From contig JAEWWC010000122.1 in assembly GCA_023396555.1 (NCBI GenBank), positions 1 through 5,345 of the forward strand: a DNA stretch of 5,345 nt, given 5' to 3'. This DNA comes from Bacillota bacterium. GTDB lineage: Bacteria; Bacillota; Clostridia; Christensenellales; SZUA-584. A program made the position numbers and the translations under genes. This document shows, piece by piece, positions 1 through 4,954 of this stretch (the first letter of the stretch is position 1; every line of letters starts with the position of its first letter). The notes under the pieces are model-generated. The model had not been told where the DNA came from and made no database searches. It saw only the letters and a list, made by a program, of their open reading frames with translations.

Positions 1-2
1 CC

Positions 3-377
3 ACAGAACGTTATTCCGGCGATAGATTCCTCGCCAATGTCAACGACGCCGTGGAGCTAGCCTATATCACGTCGGCGCTGGCGCAGCAGAATATCCCCTG
101 CCGGGTTCTCGCTGAAGACATCAGCCAGTATCTCTACATTCTGCATGGCCGGAGCTTCATGGGCGTGAACGTATACGTACCTGAAAGCGGGTTTGCGATG
201 GCCTGCGACGTGCTGGCGTCCTACCGCGGAGAGCCGCTTCCGGAAGAACAATCCGCGCTCGCTACCGAAGGCAGACCCTCGCCCGGCATCCGGTTTGATT
301 TGTGGGCCCTTCGCGCATACCTCATTCTCAACATTGTCTCTTTCGTATTTTCGGGCGCTATGCTGACAGGCTTGTAA
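3..377 (+). CDS. DUF2007-like protein with C-terminal membrane helix, 5' partial
   Basis: The reading frame is open from the left edge (first full codon at 3) to TAA at 375-377, giving 124 visible residues. A GTG at 51 lies in frame, but residues upstream of it (FLANVNDAVELAY) fit the start of the domain better than a start there, so the true start is probably outside the window. The soluble part has the DUF2007 (putative signal transducing protein) pattern: a helix that picks one item among many (AYITSALAQQNIPCRVL), a beta hairpin ending GVNVYVPES, then a helix AMACDVLASY. A short acidic/Pro linker follows, then a hydrophobic segment (about LRAYLILNIVSFVFSGAML) that looks like a single membrane helix at the C-terminus. 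The function of DUF2007 proteins is not established. Family assignment is from remembered pattern and is moderately sure; the presence of the gene is sure. Confidence 0.7.
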   Translation, partial: TERYSGDRFLANVNDAVELAYITSALAQQNIPCRVLAEDISQYLYILHGRSFMGVNVYVPESGFAMACDVLASYRGEPLPEEQSALATEGRPSPGIRFDLWALRAYLILNIVSFVFSGAMLTGL

Positions 378-411
378 ACATCTAATTCCGGCTTGTCCTG
401 AACTGCTTTGC

Positions 412-456
412 GACAGCCTCCGCCCGGTTTCGTTGCCGGGACGGTTATTGGCTGTC
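412..456. other. Two-part stem-loop between convergent genes
   Basis: The 113-bp gap between the DUF2007-like gene (+) and the DUF6143 gene (-) holds a nested inverted repeat. The outer arms are GACAGCC (412-418) and GGCTGTC (450-456). The inner arms are CCGCCCGG (420-427) and CCGGGACGG (436-444), pairing 8 bp with A441 bulged around an 8-nt loop. It could end transcription or stabilise the 3' end of either convergent transcript. Neither side has a T-tract, so it is not a classical intrinsic terminator. Only the pairing is seen; the role is inference. Confidence 0.4.
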
Positions 457-490
457 CATTGCCGACGTAGTTACATTAACCAAGCCTGCT

Positions 491-997
491 CTATATCAAA
501 TCCTCCCACCAGCCGAACGCCGCCTCCGCCTGTGCGCCTGTCGCCATGGGCCCCTGCATCTGCGCCAGCAGCGAGCCGCCCGGCGGCAGTATGATCTTGC
601 CGTAGTAGTTGCCCACCTCGGTGCTCTGCGCCCCCGCCACGCGCGAGAACAGGCTCTGCCCGTTCTGCGGCTGTCCCGCGCCATAAACGATAGCCGCCTC
701 GGGCCATACCGGCGGCTGTATCGCGGCGTTGACCGAGGCTGCGCCAAGAGACACCTGCCCGCCATCCGGCATCGCATTCAGCCACATCGTCGAGCGAAAG
801 GGCGTGGTGGAGAAGTTGGATACCGTTATCGTGTTGACGAATACGTTGACGCCCGACCCGCGCGGGTTAAACAGTGCCGCCCAGCCGTTCGCGCGGTATG
901 GCAGCGTCATCGTGGGTGTGTGGCCCATAAAATACCGTCCCTGAAACGACTTGCTCACGCGGTATTCCAGACTGATCACATTGCTGAACTCATCCAT
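491..997 (-). CDS. DUF6143 family protein
   Basis: Complete 168-residue gene; ATG at 997-995, TAG at 493-491. The start is supported by GGAGGGAG (1014-1007 on the minus strand) 9 nt upstream. The protein is soluble, beta-rich, with no signal peptide or membrane helix. Stretches that I recall as typical of DUF6143 are all present in order: SFQGRYFMG (residues 17-25), NGWAALFNPRGSGVNVFVN (37-55), TVSNFSTTPFR (58-68), LPPGGS (137-142) and FGWWE (161-165) at the C-terminus. No catalytic motif is visible and the family has no known function. It is transcribed divergently from the marR-MATE operon across a 149-bp gap with its own good promoter, so it may be co-regulated with efflux. Family call is from remembered sequence pattern, not from a search. 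Confidence 0.8.
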   Translation of the reverse strand: MDEFSNVISLEYRVSKSFQGRYFMGHTPTMTLPYRANGWAALFNPRGSGVNVFVNTITVSNFSTTPFRSTMWLNAMPDGGQVSLGAASVNAAIQPPVWPEAAIVYGAGQPQNGQSLFSRVAGAQSTEVGNYYGKIILPPGGSLLAQMQGPMATGAQAEAAFGWWEDLI

Positions 998-1028
998 CTA
1001 TATGTACTCCCTCCGAAATTGTCAGTGT

Positions 1029-1058
1029 ATTCTATGCTCTGCCCGCGGGTAATGTCAA
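1029..1058 (-). promoter_or_regulatory. Promoter of the DUF6143 gene
   Basis: On the minus strand TTGACA (1058-1053) is a perfect -35 box, followed after 18 nt by TAGAAT (1034-1029), five of six matches to TATAAT. A start near 1022 would give a leader of about 25 nt containing the ribosome binding site at 1014-1007. A GC-rich 8-bp palindrome CCCGCGGG (1042-1049) sits in the spacer. Confidence 0.7.
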
Positions 1059-1070
1059 AATTGTTAGAAT

Positions 1071-1084
1071 TCAAATTAATTTGA
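1071..1084. promoter_or_regulatory. Palindromic operator candidate between divergent promoters
   Basis: TCAAATTAATTTGA is a perfect 14-bp inverted repeat. It ends directly against the marR -35 box (1085-1090) and lies 12 bp beyond the -35 box of the divergent DUF6143 promoter (1053-1058). A dimeric repressor bound here could cover both promoters. A GAATTCAA 8-mer that recurs in the second palindrome (1122-1129) overlaps its left side at 1067-1074. The binding protein is inferred to be the adjacent MarR product. Confidence 0.5.
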
Positions 1085-1114
1085 TTGACTTTTAGATCGC
1101 CTTCGTATTAAAAT
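1085..1114 (+). promoter_or_regulatory. Promoter of the marR-MATE operon
   Basis: TTGACT (1085-1090) is a -35 box with five of six matches, followed after 18 nt by TAAAAT (1109-1114), five of six matches to TATAAT. Transcription should start near 1121, leaving a leader of about 26 nt before the marR ATG at 1147. The region is strongly AT-rich compared with the genes. Confidence 0.65.
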
Positions 1115-1115
1115 T

Positions 1116-1133
1116 TATCTCGAATTCAAGATA
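1116..1133. promoter_or_regulatory. MarR-type operator over the marR transcription start
   Basis: TATCTCGAATTCAAGATA pairs in 8 of 9 positions (only C1121/A1128 mismatches). It begins 1 bp after the -10 box and covers the predicted start of transcription, the expected place for a self-repressing MarR dimer. The sequence closely resembles, as I remember it, the inverted repeat bound by the Bacillus subtilis MarR-type repressor MhqR. That similarity is from memory and was not searched. Position and symmetry are seen; identity of the binding protein is inferred. Confidence 0.6.
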
Positions 1134-1146
1134 TTTAAGGGCGACT

Positions 1147-1590
1147 ATGGATAATAAGAATCTGGGGAAAACTTTCAGAACTTTGTCGCGGCTGACGCGG
1201 GTGCTGAAGAGCGGTTTCAATCCGGAGGAAGGCTTTCCGCTGAACAAGACAGAGTTCATCACGGTGATGGAGCTCAGGACGTATCCGGGCATGCCGATGA
1301 AGCACTATCAATGCGCGGCGGGCATAGAAAGCGGCTCGTTCACATACCTCGCGGACGATCTGGAGAAAAAGGGCATCGCCAGGCGCGTTCCCGCGGCGGA
1401 TGACAAGCGCAAAACGATGCTGGAGCTGACGGGCGCGGGCACTCGGATGGCGGATGTGCTCACCGCGCGCGCCGACGCTCACGTGGCGGCAAAGCTGTCG
1501 ATGCTGACGGACGAGCAGCGGCAGCGCTTCCTTTCCGCCATGGCCGTGCTGGAGGATACCTTAACGCAACTGGAGAAACAACATGGATAA
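1147..1590 (+). CDS. MarR family transcriptional regulator
   Basis: Complete 147-residue gene, the usual length for MarR. An N-terminal dimerisation helix (about 1-24) is followed by the winged helix. The recognition-helix region is about residues 57-75 (around SGSFTYLADDLEKKG). The wing carries the family hallmark, a D-x-K-R-K run then LELTGAG at residues 85-98. A long C-terminal helix (about 100-147) completes the dimer interface. The start is ATG 1147 with only a modest site, AAGGG (1137-1141), 5 nt upstream. The last 8 bp overlap the MATE gene, so the two are translationally coupled. By analogy with mepR-mepA of Staphylococcus aureus it should repress its own operon and release DNA on binding a small toxic ligand. 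The ligand cannot be told from the sequence. Confidence 0.9.
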   Translation: MDNKNLGKTFRTLSRLTRVLKSGFNPEEGFPLNKTEFITVMELRTYPGMPMKHYQCAAGIESGSFTYLADDLEKKGIARRVPAADDKRKTMLELTGAGTRMADVLTARADAHVAAKLSMLTDEQRQRFLSAMAVLEDTLTQLEKQHG

Positions 1591-2968
1591 TTCAAGACTG
1601 ACTCTGATGGGAAAAACGCCGGTACGGCAGGCTGTGCTGCGGCTGGCGCTGCCCACGATGCTGGGCATGGTGGTACAGACGGTGTATAACCTGACCGATA
1701 CCTTCTTCGTGGGCCAGACGGGCGATACCAACCTCGTCGCGGCGATTTCGCTGGTGATTCCGGTGTTTATGGCGATACAGGCGCTGGGCAACATATTCGC
1801 CGTGGGCTCAGCCAGCTACATATCCCGCAAGCTGGGCGAGAAAGATTTCACCGAGGCGCGGCACACCAACGCGGTCGCCATATACCTGTCGGCGCTGGCC
1901 GGTGTGCTGATGACGGCGATACTGCTGCCGCTAACACAGCCGCTGCTCCACATGATGGGCGCCAGCGCGGATACCTACGCGGCCACCGCGGAATACTTCA
2001 CCATCATCACGGGCGGCGCGCCGCTGCTGGTGCTGCAGGTGAGCCTCGCCGGTCTGGTGCGCAGTGAAGGCGCCACCACCAAGTCCATGCTGGGCATGGT
2101 GATCGGCCTCGGCACCAACATCGTGCTGGACCCGGTGTTCATACTGGCACTGGACATGGGCGTCGCGGGCGCGGCGTGGGCCACGCTCATCGGCAACACG
2201 TTCGGCGTGGCGTTTTACGTGATCCACTTCCTGTCCAAAAAGACGCACCTGTCCATAAACCCGCGTGACTTCAAGCCCTCGGGGCGCATCATGGCCGAAA
2301 CGTTCAAGATCGGCCTGCCCGCCGCGCTGTCCACAATGATCATGGGCATCTCGATGGCGCTGGGCAACATACTGGCCGCCAGTTACGGCGACCATGTGGT
2401 CGCGGGCAACGGCATACAGATGCGCGTGAACAGCATGTGCATCATGCTGATGATCGGCATGGCGCAGGGTTACCAGCCATTCGCGGGATTCAACTACGGC
2501 GCGAAGAACTACCATCGGCTAATCAGCGGCCTCAAGACGACGATGCTGTACAACACGGTACTGGCGTGCTTCTTTACGCTGCTGTTCATATTCTTTGGCC
2601 GCGGCATCGTCTCGGTGTTCATTGACGACCCCGCCACCATCGACGCCGGTACGAAGATACTGCACGCGTTCGTGTGGGGCGCGCCGTTCATCGGGCTGCA
2701 GATGACGCTGATGGTGACGTTCCAGGCCACCGGCAAAGCGCTCAAATCCATGGTGATATCGCTGGGCCGGCAGTGCCTGCTGTACGTGCCTCTGCTGTTC
2801 CTGCTCAACAGCCTGTTCGGCTTCAACGGGTACATATACGCCCAGCCCGCCGCCGACATACTGATCACGGTGATCGCGGTGCTGATGAGCATCTCTTTCT
2901 TGAAGGAGATGCGTGCGCTGCATGCGAACGCCCTCCCCGTGCCGGCTGAGGTCAGTATTCAGGAATAA
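1583..2968 (+). CDS. MATE family multidrug efflux transporter (MepA-like)
   Basis: Complete 461-residue membrane protein, near the length of S. aureus MepA. It should export cationic drugs or toxic metabolites across the cytoplasmic membrane in exchange for Na+ or H+. Twelve hydrophobic segments form two homologous halves. The first opens with LPTMLGMVVQTVYNLTDTFFVGQTG, in which D39 is the conserved acidic residue of helix 1; the second opens near residue 245 (LPAALSTMIMGIS). The MATE hallmark QPFAGFNYGAKN is at about 298-309. GGAG (1572-1575) lies 7 nt before ATG 1583, inside the marR end, and the start overlaps marR by 8 bp, so the pair is one operon. Many Ile codons are ATA, which is unusual for such a GC-rich gene, but the other genes here use it too, so it is not evidence of transfer. 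The substrate cannot be predicted. Confidence 0.93.
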   Translation: MDNSRLTLMGKTPVRQAVLRLALPTMLGMVVQTVYNLTDTFFVGQTGDTNLVAAISLVIPVFMAIQALGNIFAVGSASYISRKLGEKDFTEARHTNAVAIYLSALAGVLMTAILLPLTQPLLHMMGASADTYAATAEYFTIITGGAPLLVLQVSLAGLVRSEGATTKSMLGMVIGLGTNIVLDPVFILALDMGVAGAAWATLIGNTFGVAFYVIHFLSKKTHLSINPRDFKPSGRIMAETFKIGLPAALSTMIMGISMALGNILAASYGDHVVAGNGIQMRVNSMCIMLMIGMAQGYQPFAGFNYGAKNYHRLISGLKTTMLYNTVLACFFTLLFIFFGRGIVSVFIDDPATIDAGTKILHAFVWGAPFIGLQMTLMVTFQATGKALKSMVISLGRQCLLYVPLLFLLNSLFGFNGYIYAQPAADILITVIAVLMSISFLKEMRALHANALPVPAEVSIQE

Positions 2969-2983
2969 ACCTGCTGTCGTAAT

Positions 2984-3012
2984 GCGTCCCGGATCTTGCG
3001 GGGCGCTTTTTT
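2984..3012 (+). terminator. Intrinsic terminator of the marR-MATE operon
   Basis: An 8-bp GC-rich stem (GCGTCCCG at 2984-2991 with CGGGGCGC at 2999-3006, one G-T pair) closes a 7-nt loop and is followed at once by six T residues (3007-3012). It begins 15 bp after the MATE stop codon and separates the operon from the SIMPL promoter. Confidence 0.9.
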
Positions 3013-3024
3013 ATTCCAAATATC

Positions 3025-3053
3025 TTGACTTCTTTAGACTATCATAGTAGTCT
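3025..3053 (+). promoter_or_regulatory. Probable promoter of the SIMPL gene
   Basis: TTGACT (3025-3030) is a good -35 box (five of six). The best-spaced -10 is TAGTCT (3048-3053, 17-nt spacer), which matches TATAAT at only three positions and is itself part of an inverted repeat. TATAGT (3072-3077) is a better -10 sequence but has no good -35. A weak -10 embedded in an operator fits a promoter under tight repression. Confidence 0.45.
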
Positions 3054-3055
3054 AA
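3034..3055. promoter_or_regulatory. Operator candidate 1 upstream of the SIMPL gene
   Basis: TTAGACTA (3034-3041) and TAGTCTAA (3048-3055) are perfect 8-bp inverted arms separated by 6 bp (TCATAG). The core GACTA-N6-TAGTC is repeated downstream at 3063-3078. It fills the promoter spacer and the predicted -10. The arm spacing is that of BlaI/MecI/CopY-type operators (GACTA-CANNTG-TAGTC, from memory), although the central bases differ. An RNA hairpin is also possible, but there is no T-tract after it. Confidence 0.55.
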
Positions 3056-3062
3056 GGCTGCA

Positions 3063-3078
3063 GACTATCGTTATAGTC
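3063..3078. promoter_or_regulatory. Operator candidate 2 upstream of the SIMPL gene
   Basis: GACTA (3063-3067) and TAGTC (3074-3078) are separated by TCGTTA, again 6 bp, and pair perfectly over 6 bp when the flanking T/A is included. Its centre is 26 bp from that of the first site. It lies just downstream of the predicted transcription start and 12 bp before the ribosome binding site, so a bound repressor would block initiation or early elongation. Confidence 0.5.
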
Positions 3079-3104
3079 CAGTAAAAAGCCAGGAGGAAAC
3101 GGAT

Positions 3105-3866
3105 ATGCAAAACAAGGGCATTGTCATTGCCATTGGTGTGCTGGCGGCGTTAATGTGTGTGGTGCTGACGGTGAGCCTGATCAGTCTGGCCTCTTCGCCC
3201 AAATCCGGCGGAGCAGTCACCGCTGCAGCAGCGGCCAATTCGGAGACCGCCAACACCGTCGCGGTATACGGGCAGGGCAAAATCGCCATCACGCCGGACA
3301 TGGCTACGATTACGTTCGGCTATGAGAACAGCGATAAGGACGCGAAGGCCGCGCAGGACGCCAACAAGACGCAGATGGAAAAAATCATGAATGCGGTGAA
3401 AAGGGCGGGCGTTTCCGATTCGCAGATGCAGACAGCCAGCTACAGCGTTTATCGGGACAGCACCCGGAATCAGTTCACGGTATACAACATGATGCAGGTT
3501 CAGATCATGGACATTGAAAAGACGAGCGATATCATCAAGGCGGCGTCGGATGCGGGCGCGAACCAGTTCTGGGACGTGCGCTTCGATATTGTGAAAAGAC
3601 AGCAGGCGTACACGGACGCGCTGAGCCTCGCGATGACCCGAGCCCGTGAGAAAGCCGAAAAGCTGGCTGCGAACGAGGGCAAACGCGTGCTGGACGTGCT
3701 TTCCATCGAGGAGGGCACGGAGGACAACAGCTACTGGTATTCGTCGCCGTACACCAACTTCGTCTCCGGCCCGTCGTCGTCCTCGGGAAGCTATTCGGAC
3801 GGCGGCATATCATCCGGCGAAATGGAGATCAGCGCGCTCGTCAACGTGGTGTACCGCATCAGCTGA
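3105..3866 (+). CDS. SIMPL domain-containing protein (DUF541, YggE-like)
   Basis: Complete 253-residue gene, close to the usual YggE length. AGGAGG (3091-3096) lies 8 nt before ATG 3105. The N-terminus has a Lys followed by a hydrophobic stretch (about 6-29), a signal anchor or export signal, then an Ala/Ser-rich linker, so the domain should lie outside the membrane. The SIMPL domain starts with VAVYGQGKIAITPDMATITFG (52-72), the family hallmark. A long helix (AQDANKTQMEKIMNAVKRAGV), a strand pair with QTASYSVY, a second helix (IIKAASDAGAN), the AREKAEKLAANEGKRVLDVLSIEEG segment and a final strand (EISALVNVVYRIS) follow. A Ser/Gly/Tyr-rich insert occupies about 206-238. Relatives are periplasmic or surface proteins linked to stress, with no known enzymatic activity. 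It has its own promoter and two operator candidates. Confidence 0.88.
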   Translation: MQNKGIVIAIGVLAALMCVVLTVSLISLASSPKSGGAVTAAAAANSETANTVAVYGQGKIAITPDMATITFGYENSDKDAKAAQDANKTQMEKIMNAVKRAGVSDSQMQTASYSVYRDSTRNQFTVYNMMQVQIMDIEKTSDIIKAASDAGANQFWDVRFDIVKRQQAYTDALSLAMTRAREKAEKLAANEGKRVLDVLSIEEGTEDNSYWYSSPYTNFVSGPSSSSGSYSDGGISSGEMEISALVNVVYRIS

Positions 3867-4779
3867 CCGATGTGCTTTCAGACTGCCCCATCCGTGCCGC
3901 CGCGCGGCTTTTCCTCATGCGGAGCACCGCGCCCGCGCTGTATATGATGAGCGCGATCCAGATCACGATGAAGGCGATCATCTCAGTATGCGTAATGGTC
4001 TTGCCGTATACGAAAACGCCCAGCAGCAGCATGATCGAGGGCGTAAGGTACTGGAAAAATCCCAGTGACGTGAGCGGAATGCGCCGCGCAGCTTCGCCGT
4101 ATAGCACCAGCGGCCCTGCAGTCACCAGCCCTGAGCCCGCCAGCAGCAGCGTGGTCCCCCATTCCTGCCCGAACACGACGCCGCTGGTGAGTGCGTAAAA
4201 TATCAGTATACCTGCGGCCAGCGGCGCGGAAAACACCGTCTCCAGAAACAGGCCGGTATATGCGTCGGTGTCCACCTTCTTCTTCACCAGCCCGTACACC
4301 GCGAACGTGACGGCCAGTGACACGGCATACCACGGAAATACGCCGCCCGATATCATCAGGTATGCTACCGCCCCCACCGCCAGCACGAAGGCCGCGATGG
4401 TCGCGGGCTGCATTTTCTCCTTCAGGAACAGCGTGCCGAGCACCACCTGTACCAGCGGCGACAGGTAATACCCGAAGCTGACGTCGATGTGCAGCCCCTG
4501 TGCCAGCCCCCATATGAACATCGCCCAGTTGGCGAATATCAGCATCGACGCCGCGAGCGCCAGGAGCGTGCGTTTGCGGTTCGTCAGCACCCGTTTGACC
4601 GCCTCGCGCCAGTGGCTGAAGAACAGTATCACCGACAGAAACAGCAGCGAGAACACAACGCGGAAGGCCAGCACCACGAACGGCGGCACCGCGTCCAGCA
4701 GCCCCCAATAAAGCGGCAGCGCACCCCATACCACATAGGCGACCACCGCCGCCATATTGCCCGAAAACTGTTTGTTCAT
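3859..4779 (-). CDS. rarD: RarD-type transporter, EamA (drug/metabolite) superfamily
   Basis: Complete 306-residue membrane protein; TGA at 3861-3859. The frame is open up to 4866, but the start is placed at ATG 4779-4777. GGGAGG (4794-4789) lies 9 nt upstream, the next residues (MNKQFSGNMAAVVAYVVWG) begin as RarD proteins do, and 306 residues matches the usual length near 300. Ten hydrophobic segments form two EamA halves. RarD hallmarks are ALPLYWGLL (20-28), NWAMFIWGLAQG with SFGYYLSPL (84-109) and the acidic-basic LKEKM after it, and TSLGFFQYLTPS (237-248) in the last third. RarD was named from a chloramphenicol-linked locus, but its true substrate is unknown; relatives move small metabolites. 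The C-terminal tail is Arg/Ser-rich and cytoplasmic. The last 8 bp overlap the end of the SIMPL gene on the other strand. Confidence 0.87.
   Translation of the reverse strand: MNKQFSGNMAAVVAYVVWGALPLYWGLLDAVPPFVVLAFRVVFSLLFLSVILFFSHWREAVKRVLTNRKRTLLALAASMLIFANWAMFIWGLAQGLHIDVSFGYYLSPLVQVVLGTLFLKEKMQPATIAAFVLAVGAVAYLMISGGVFPWYAVSLAVTFAVYGLVKKKVDTDAYTGLFLETVFSAPLAAGILIFYALTSGVVFGQEWGTTLLLAGSGLVTAGPLVLYGEAARRIPLTSLGFFQYLTPSIMLLLGVFVYGKTITHTEMIAFIVIWIALIIYSAGAVLRMRKSRAAARMGQSESTSVS
3896..3912 (+). terminator. Possible weak terminator of the SIMPL gene, inside rarD
   Basis: GCCGC (3896-3900), a 3-nt loop and GCGGC (3904-3908) form a short all-GC hairpin followed by TTTT (3909-3912). It lies 29 bp past the SIMPL stop codon, within the 3' coding end of rarD on the opposite strand. 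The short stem and T-tract make it a weak candidate, but no other is visible for this transcript. Confidence 0.35.
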
Positions 4780-4788
4780 CCCCTGATG

Positions 4789-4794
4789 CCTCCC
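4789..4794 (-). promoter_or_regulatory. Ribosome binding site that sets the rarD start
   Basis: Minus-strand GGGAGG lies 9 nt upstream of ATG 4779. No comparable site precedes the in-frame upstream ATGs at 4803, 4836 and 4866, and the predicted promoter overlaps that stretch, so the longer reading is unlikely. Confidence 0.7.
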
Positions 4795-4826
4795 ATAGCC
4801 CATACACCAAAAAATTGATTCCACAC

Positions 4827-4835
4827 ATTGTATCA
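4827..4835 (-). promoter_or_regulatory. Extended -10 promoter of rarD
   Basis: Minus-strand TGATACAAT (4835-4827) combines a TG dinucleotide with TACAAT, five of six matches to TATAAT. No good -35 is present 17 nt upstream, which the extended -10 could offset. Transcription would start near 4820, about 40 nt before the ATG at 4779. Confidence 0.5.
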
Positions 4836-4900
4836 TACATATGCAGGGCAGGAAAACTCCCGGCATCAGTTTTTTTGTGACAAAATGGAATACGTCCTGT

Positions 4901-4910
4901 TTTCCGGAAA
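4901..4910. promoter_or_regulatory. Short palindrome upstream of the kinase gene
   Basis: TTTCCGGAAA is a perfect 10-bp inverted repeat lying 10 bp upstream of the predicted -10 box of the P-loop gene, in the -35 region. It could be an operator, but palindromes this short can arise by chance. Confidence 0.25.
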
Positions 4911-4917
4911 TCGACTA

Positions 4918-4926
4918 TGTGATAAT
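4918..4926 (+). promoter_or_regulatory. Probable extended -10 promoter of the P-loop kinase gene
   Basis: TGT followed by GATAAT (4921-4926, five of six) makes an extended -10 with a start near 4933, about 20 nt before the coding start at 4955. No convincing -35 is seen. It lies in the AT-rich divergent gap shared with rarD. Confidence 0.4.
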
Positions 4927-4954
4927 ATGTTTGAAAACCTCATTGGAGGCAGTG

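Noticed and set aside
471..785. Additional minus-strand frames over the DUF6143 gene, and a plus-strand frame at 729-944
   Set aside because: They are out-of-frame or antisense readings of a well-supported gene with a ribosome binding site and promoter.
1042..1049. CCCGCGGG palindrome in the DUF6143 promoter spacer
   Set aside because: Eight GC-only bases without flanking symmetry are too little to call an operator.
1931..2515. A 194-residue open frame on the minus strand
   Set aside because: It is antisense to the MATE gene, rich in His, Arg, Gln and Val as expected of a shadow frame of a GC-rich gene, and has no ribosome binding site or recognisable domain.
3021..3028. TATCTTGA, an exact half of the marR operator arm, in the SIMPL promoter
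   Set aside because: It has no second arm and six of its bases are explained by the overlapping -35 box TTGACT and its flank; probably chance.
4489..4818. A 109-residue open frame on the plus strand
   Set aside because: It is antisense to rarD with a Gln/Arg/His-rich shadow composition and no start signals.
3983..4840. A 285-residue open frame on the minus strand
   Set aside because: It overlaps rarD in another frame on the same strand; its Gly/Arg/Ala-rich composition lacks membrane segments and family motifs, whereas the rarD frame has both.
4780..4866. An N-terminal extension of 29 residues for RarD
   Set aside because: The strong ribosome binding site at 4794-4789 selects ATG 4779, the extension (Cys-rich, unlike RarD) overlaps the predicted promoter, and the shorter protein matches the usual length.
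4843..4876. Possible terminator ending in seven T residues upstream of the kinase gene
   Set aside because: No stem longer than about three base pairs precedes the T-run, and no plus-strand gene ends nearby.
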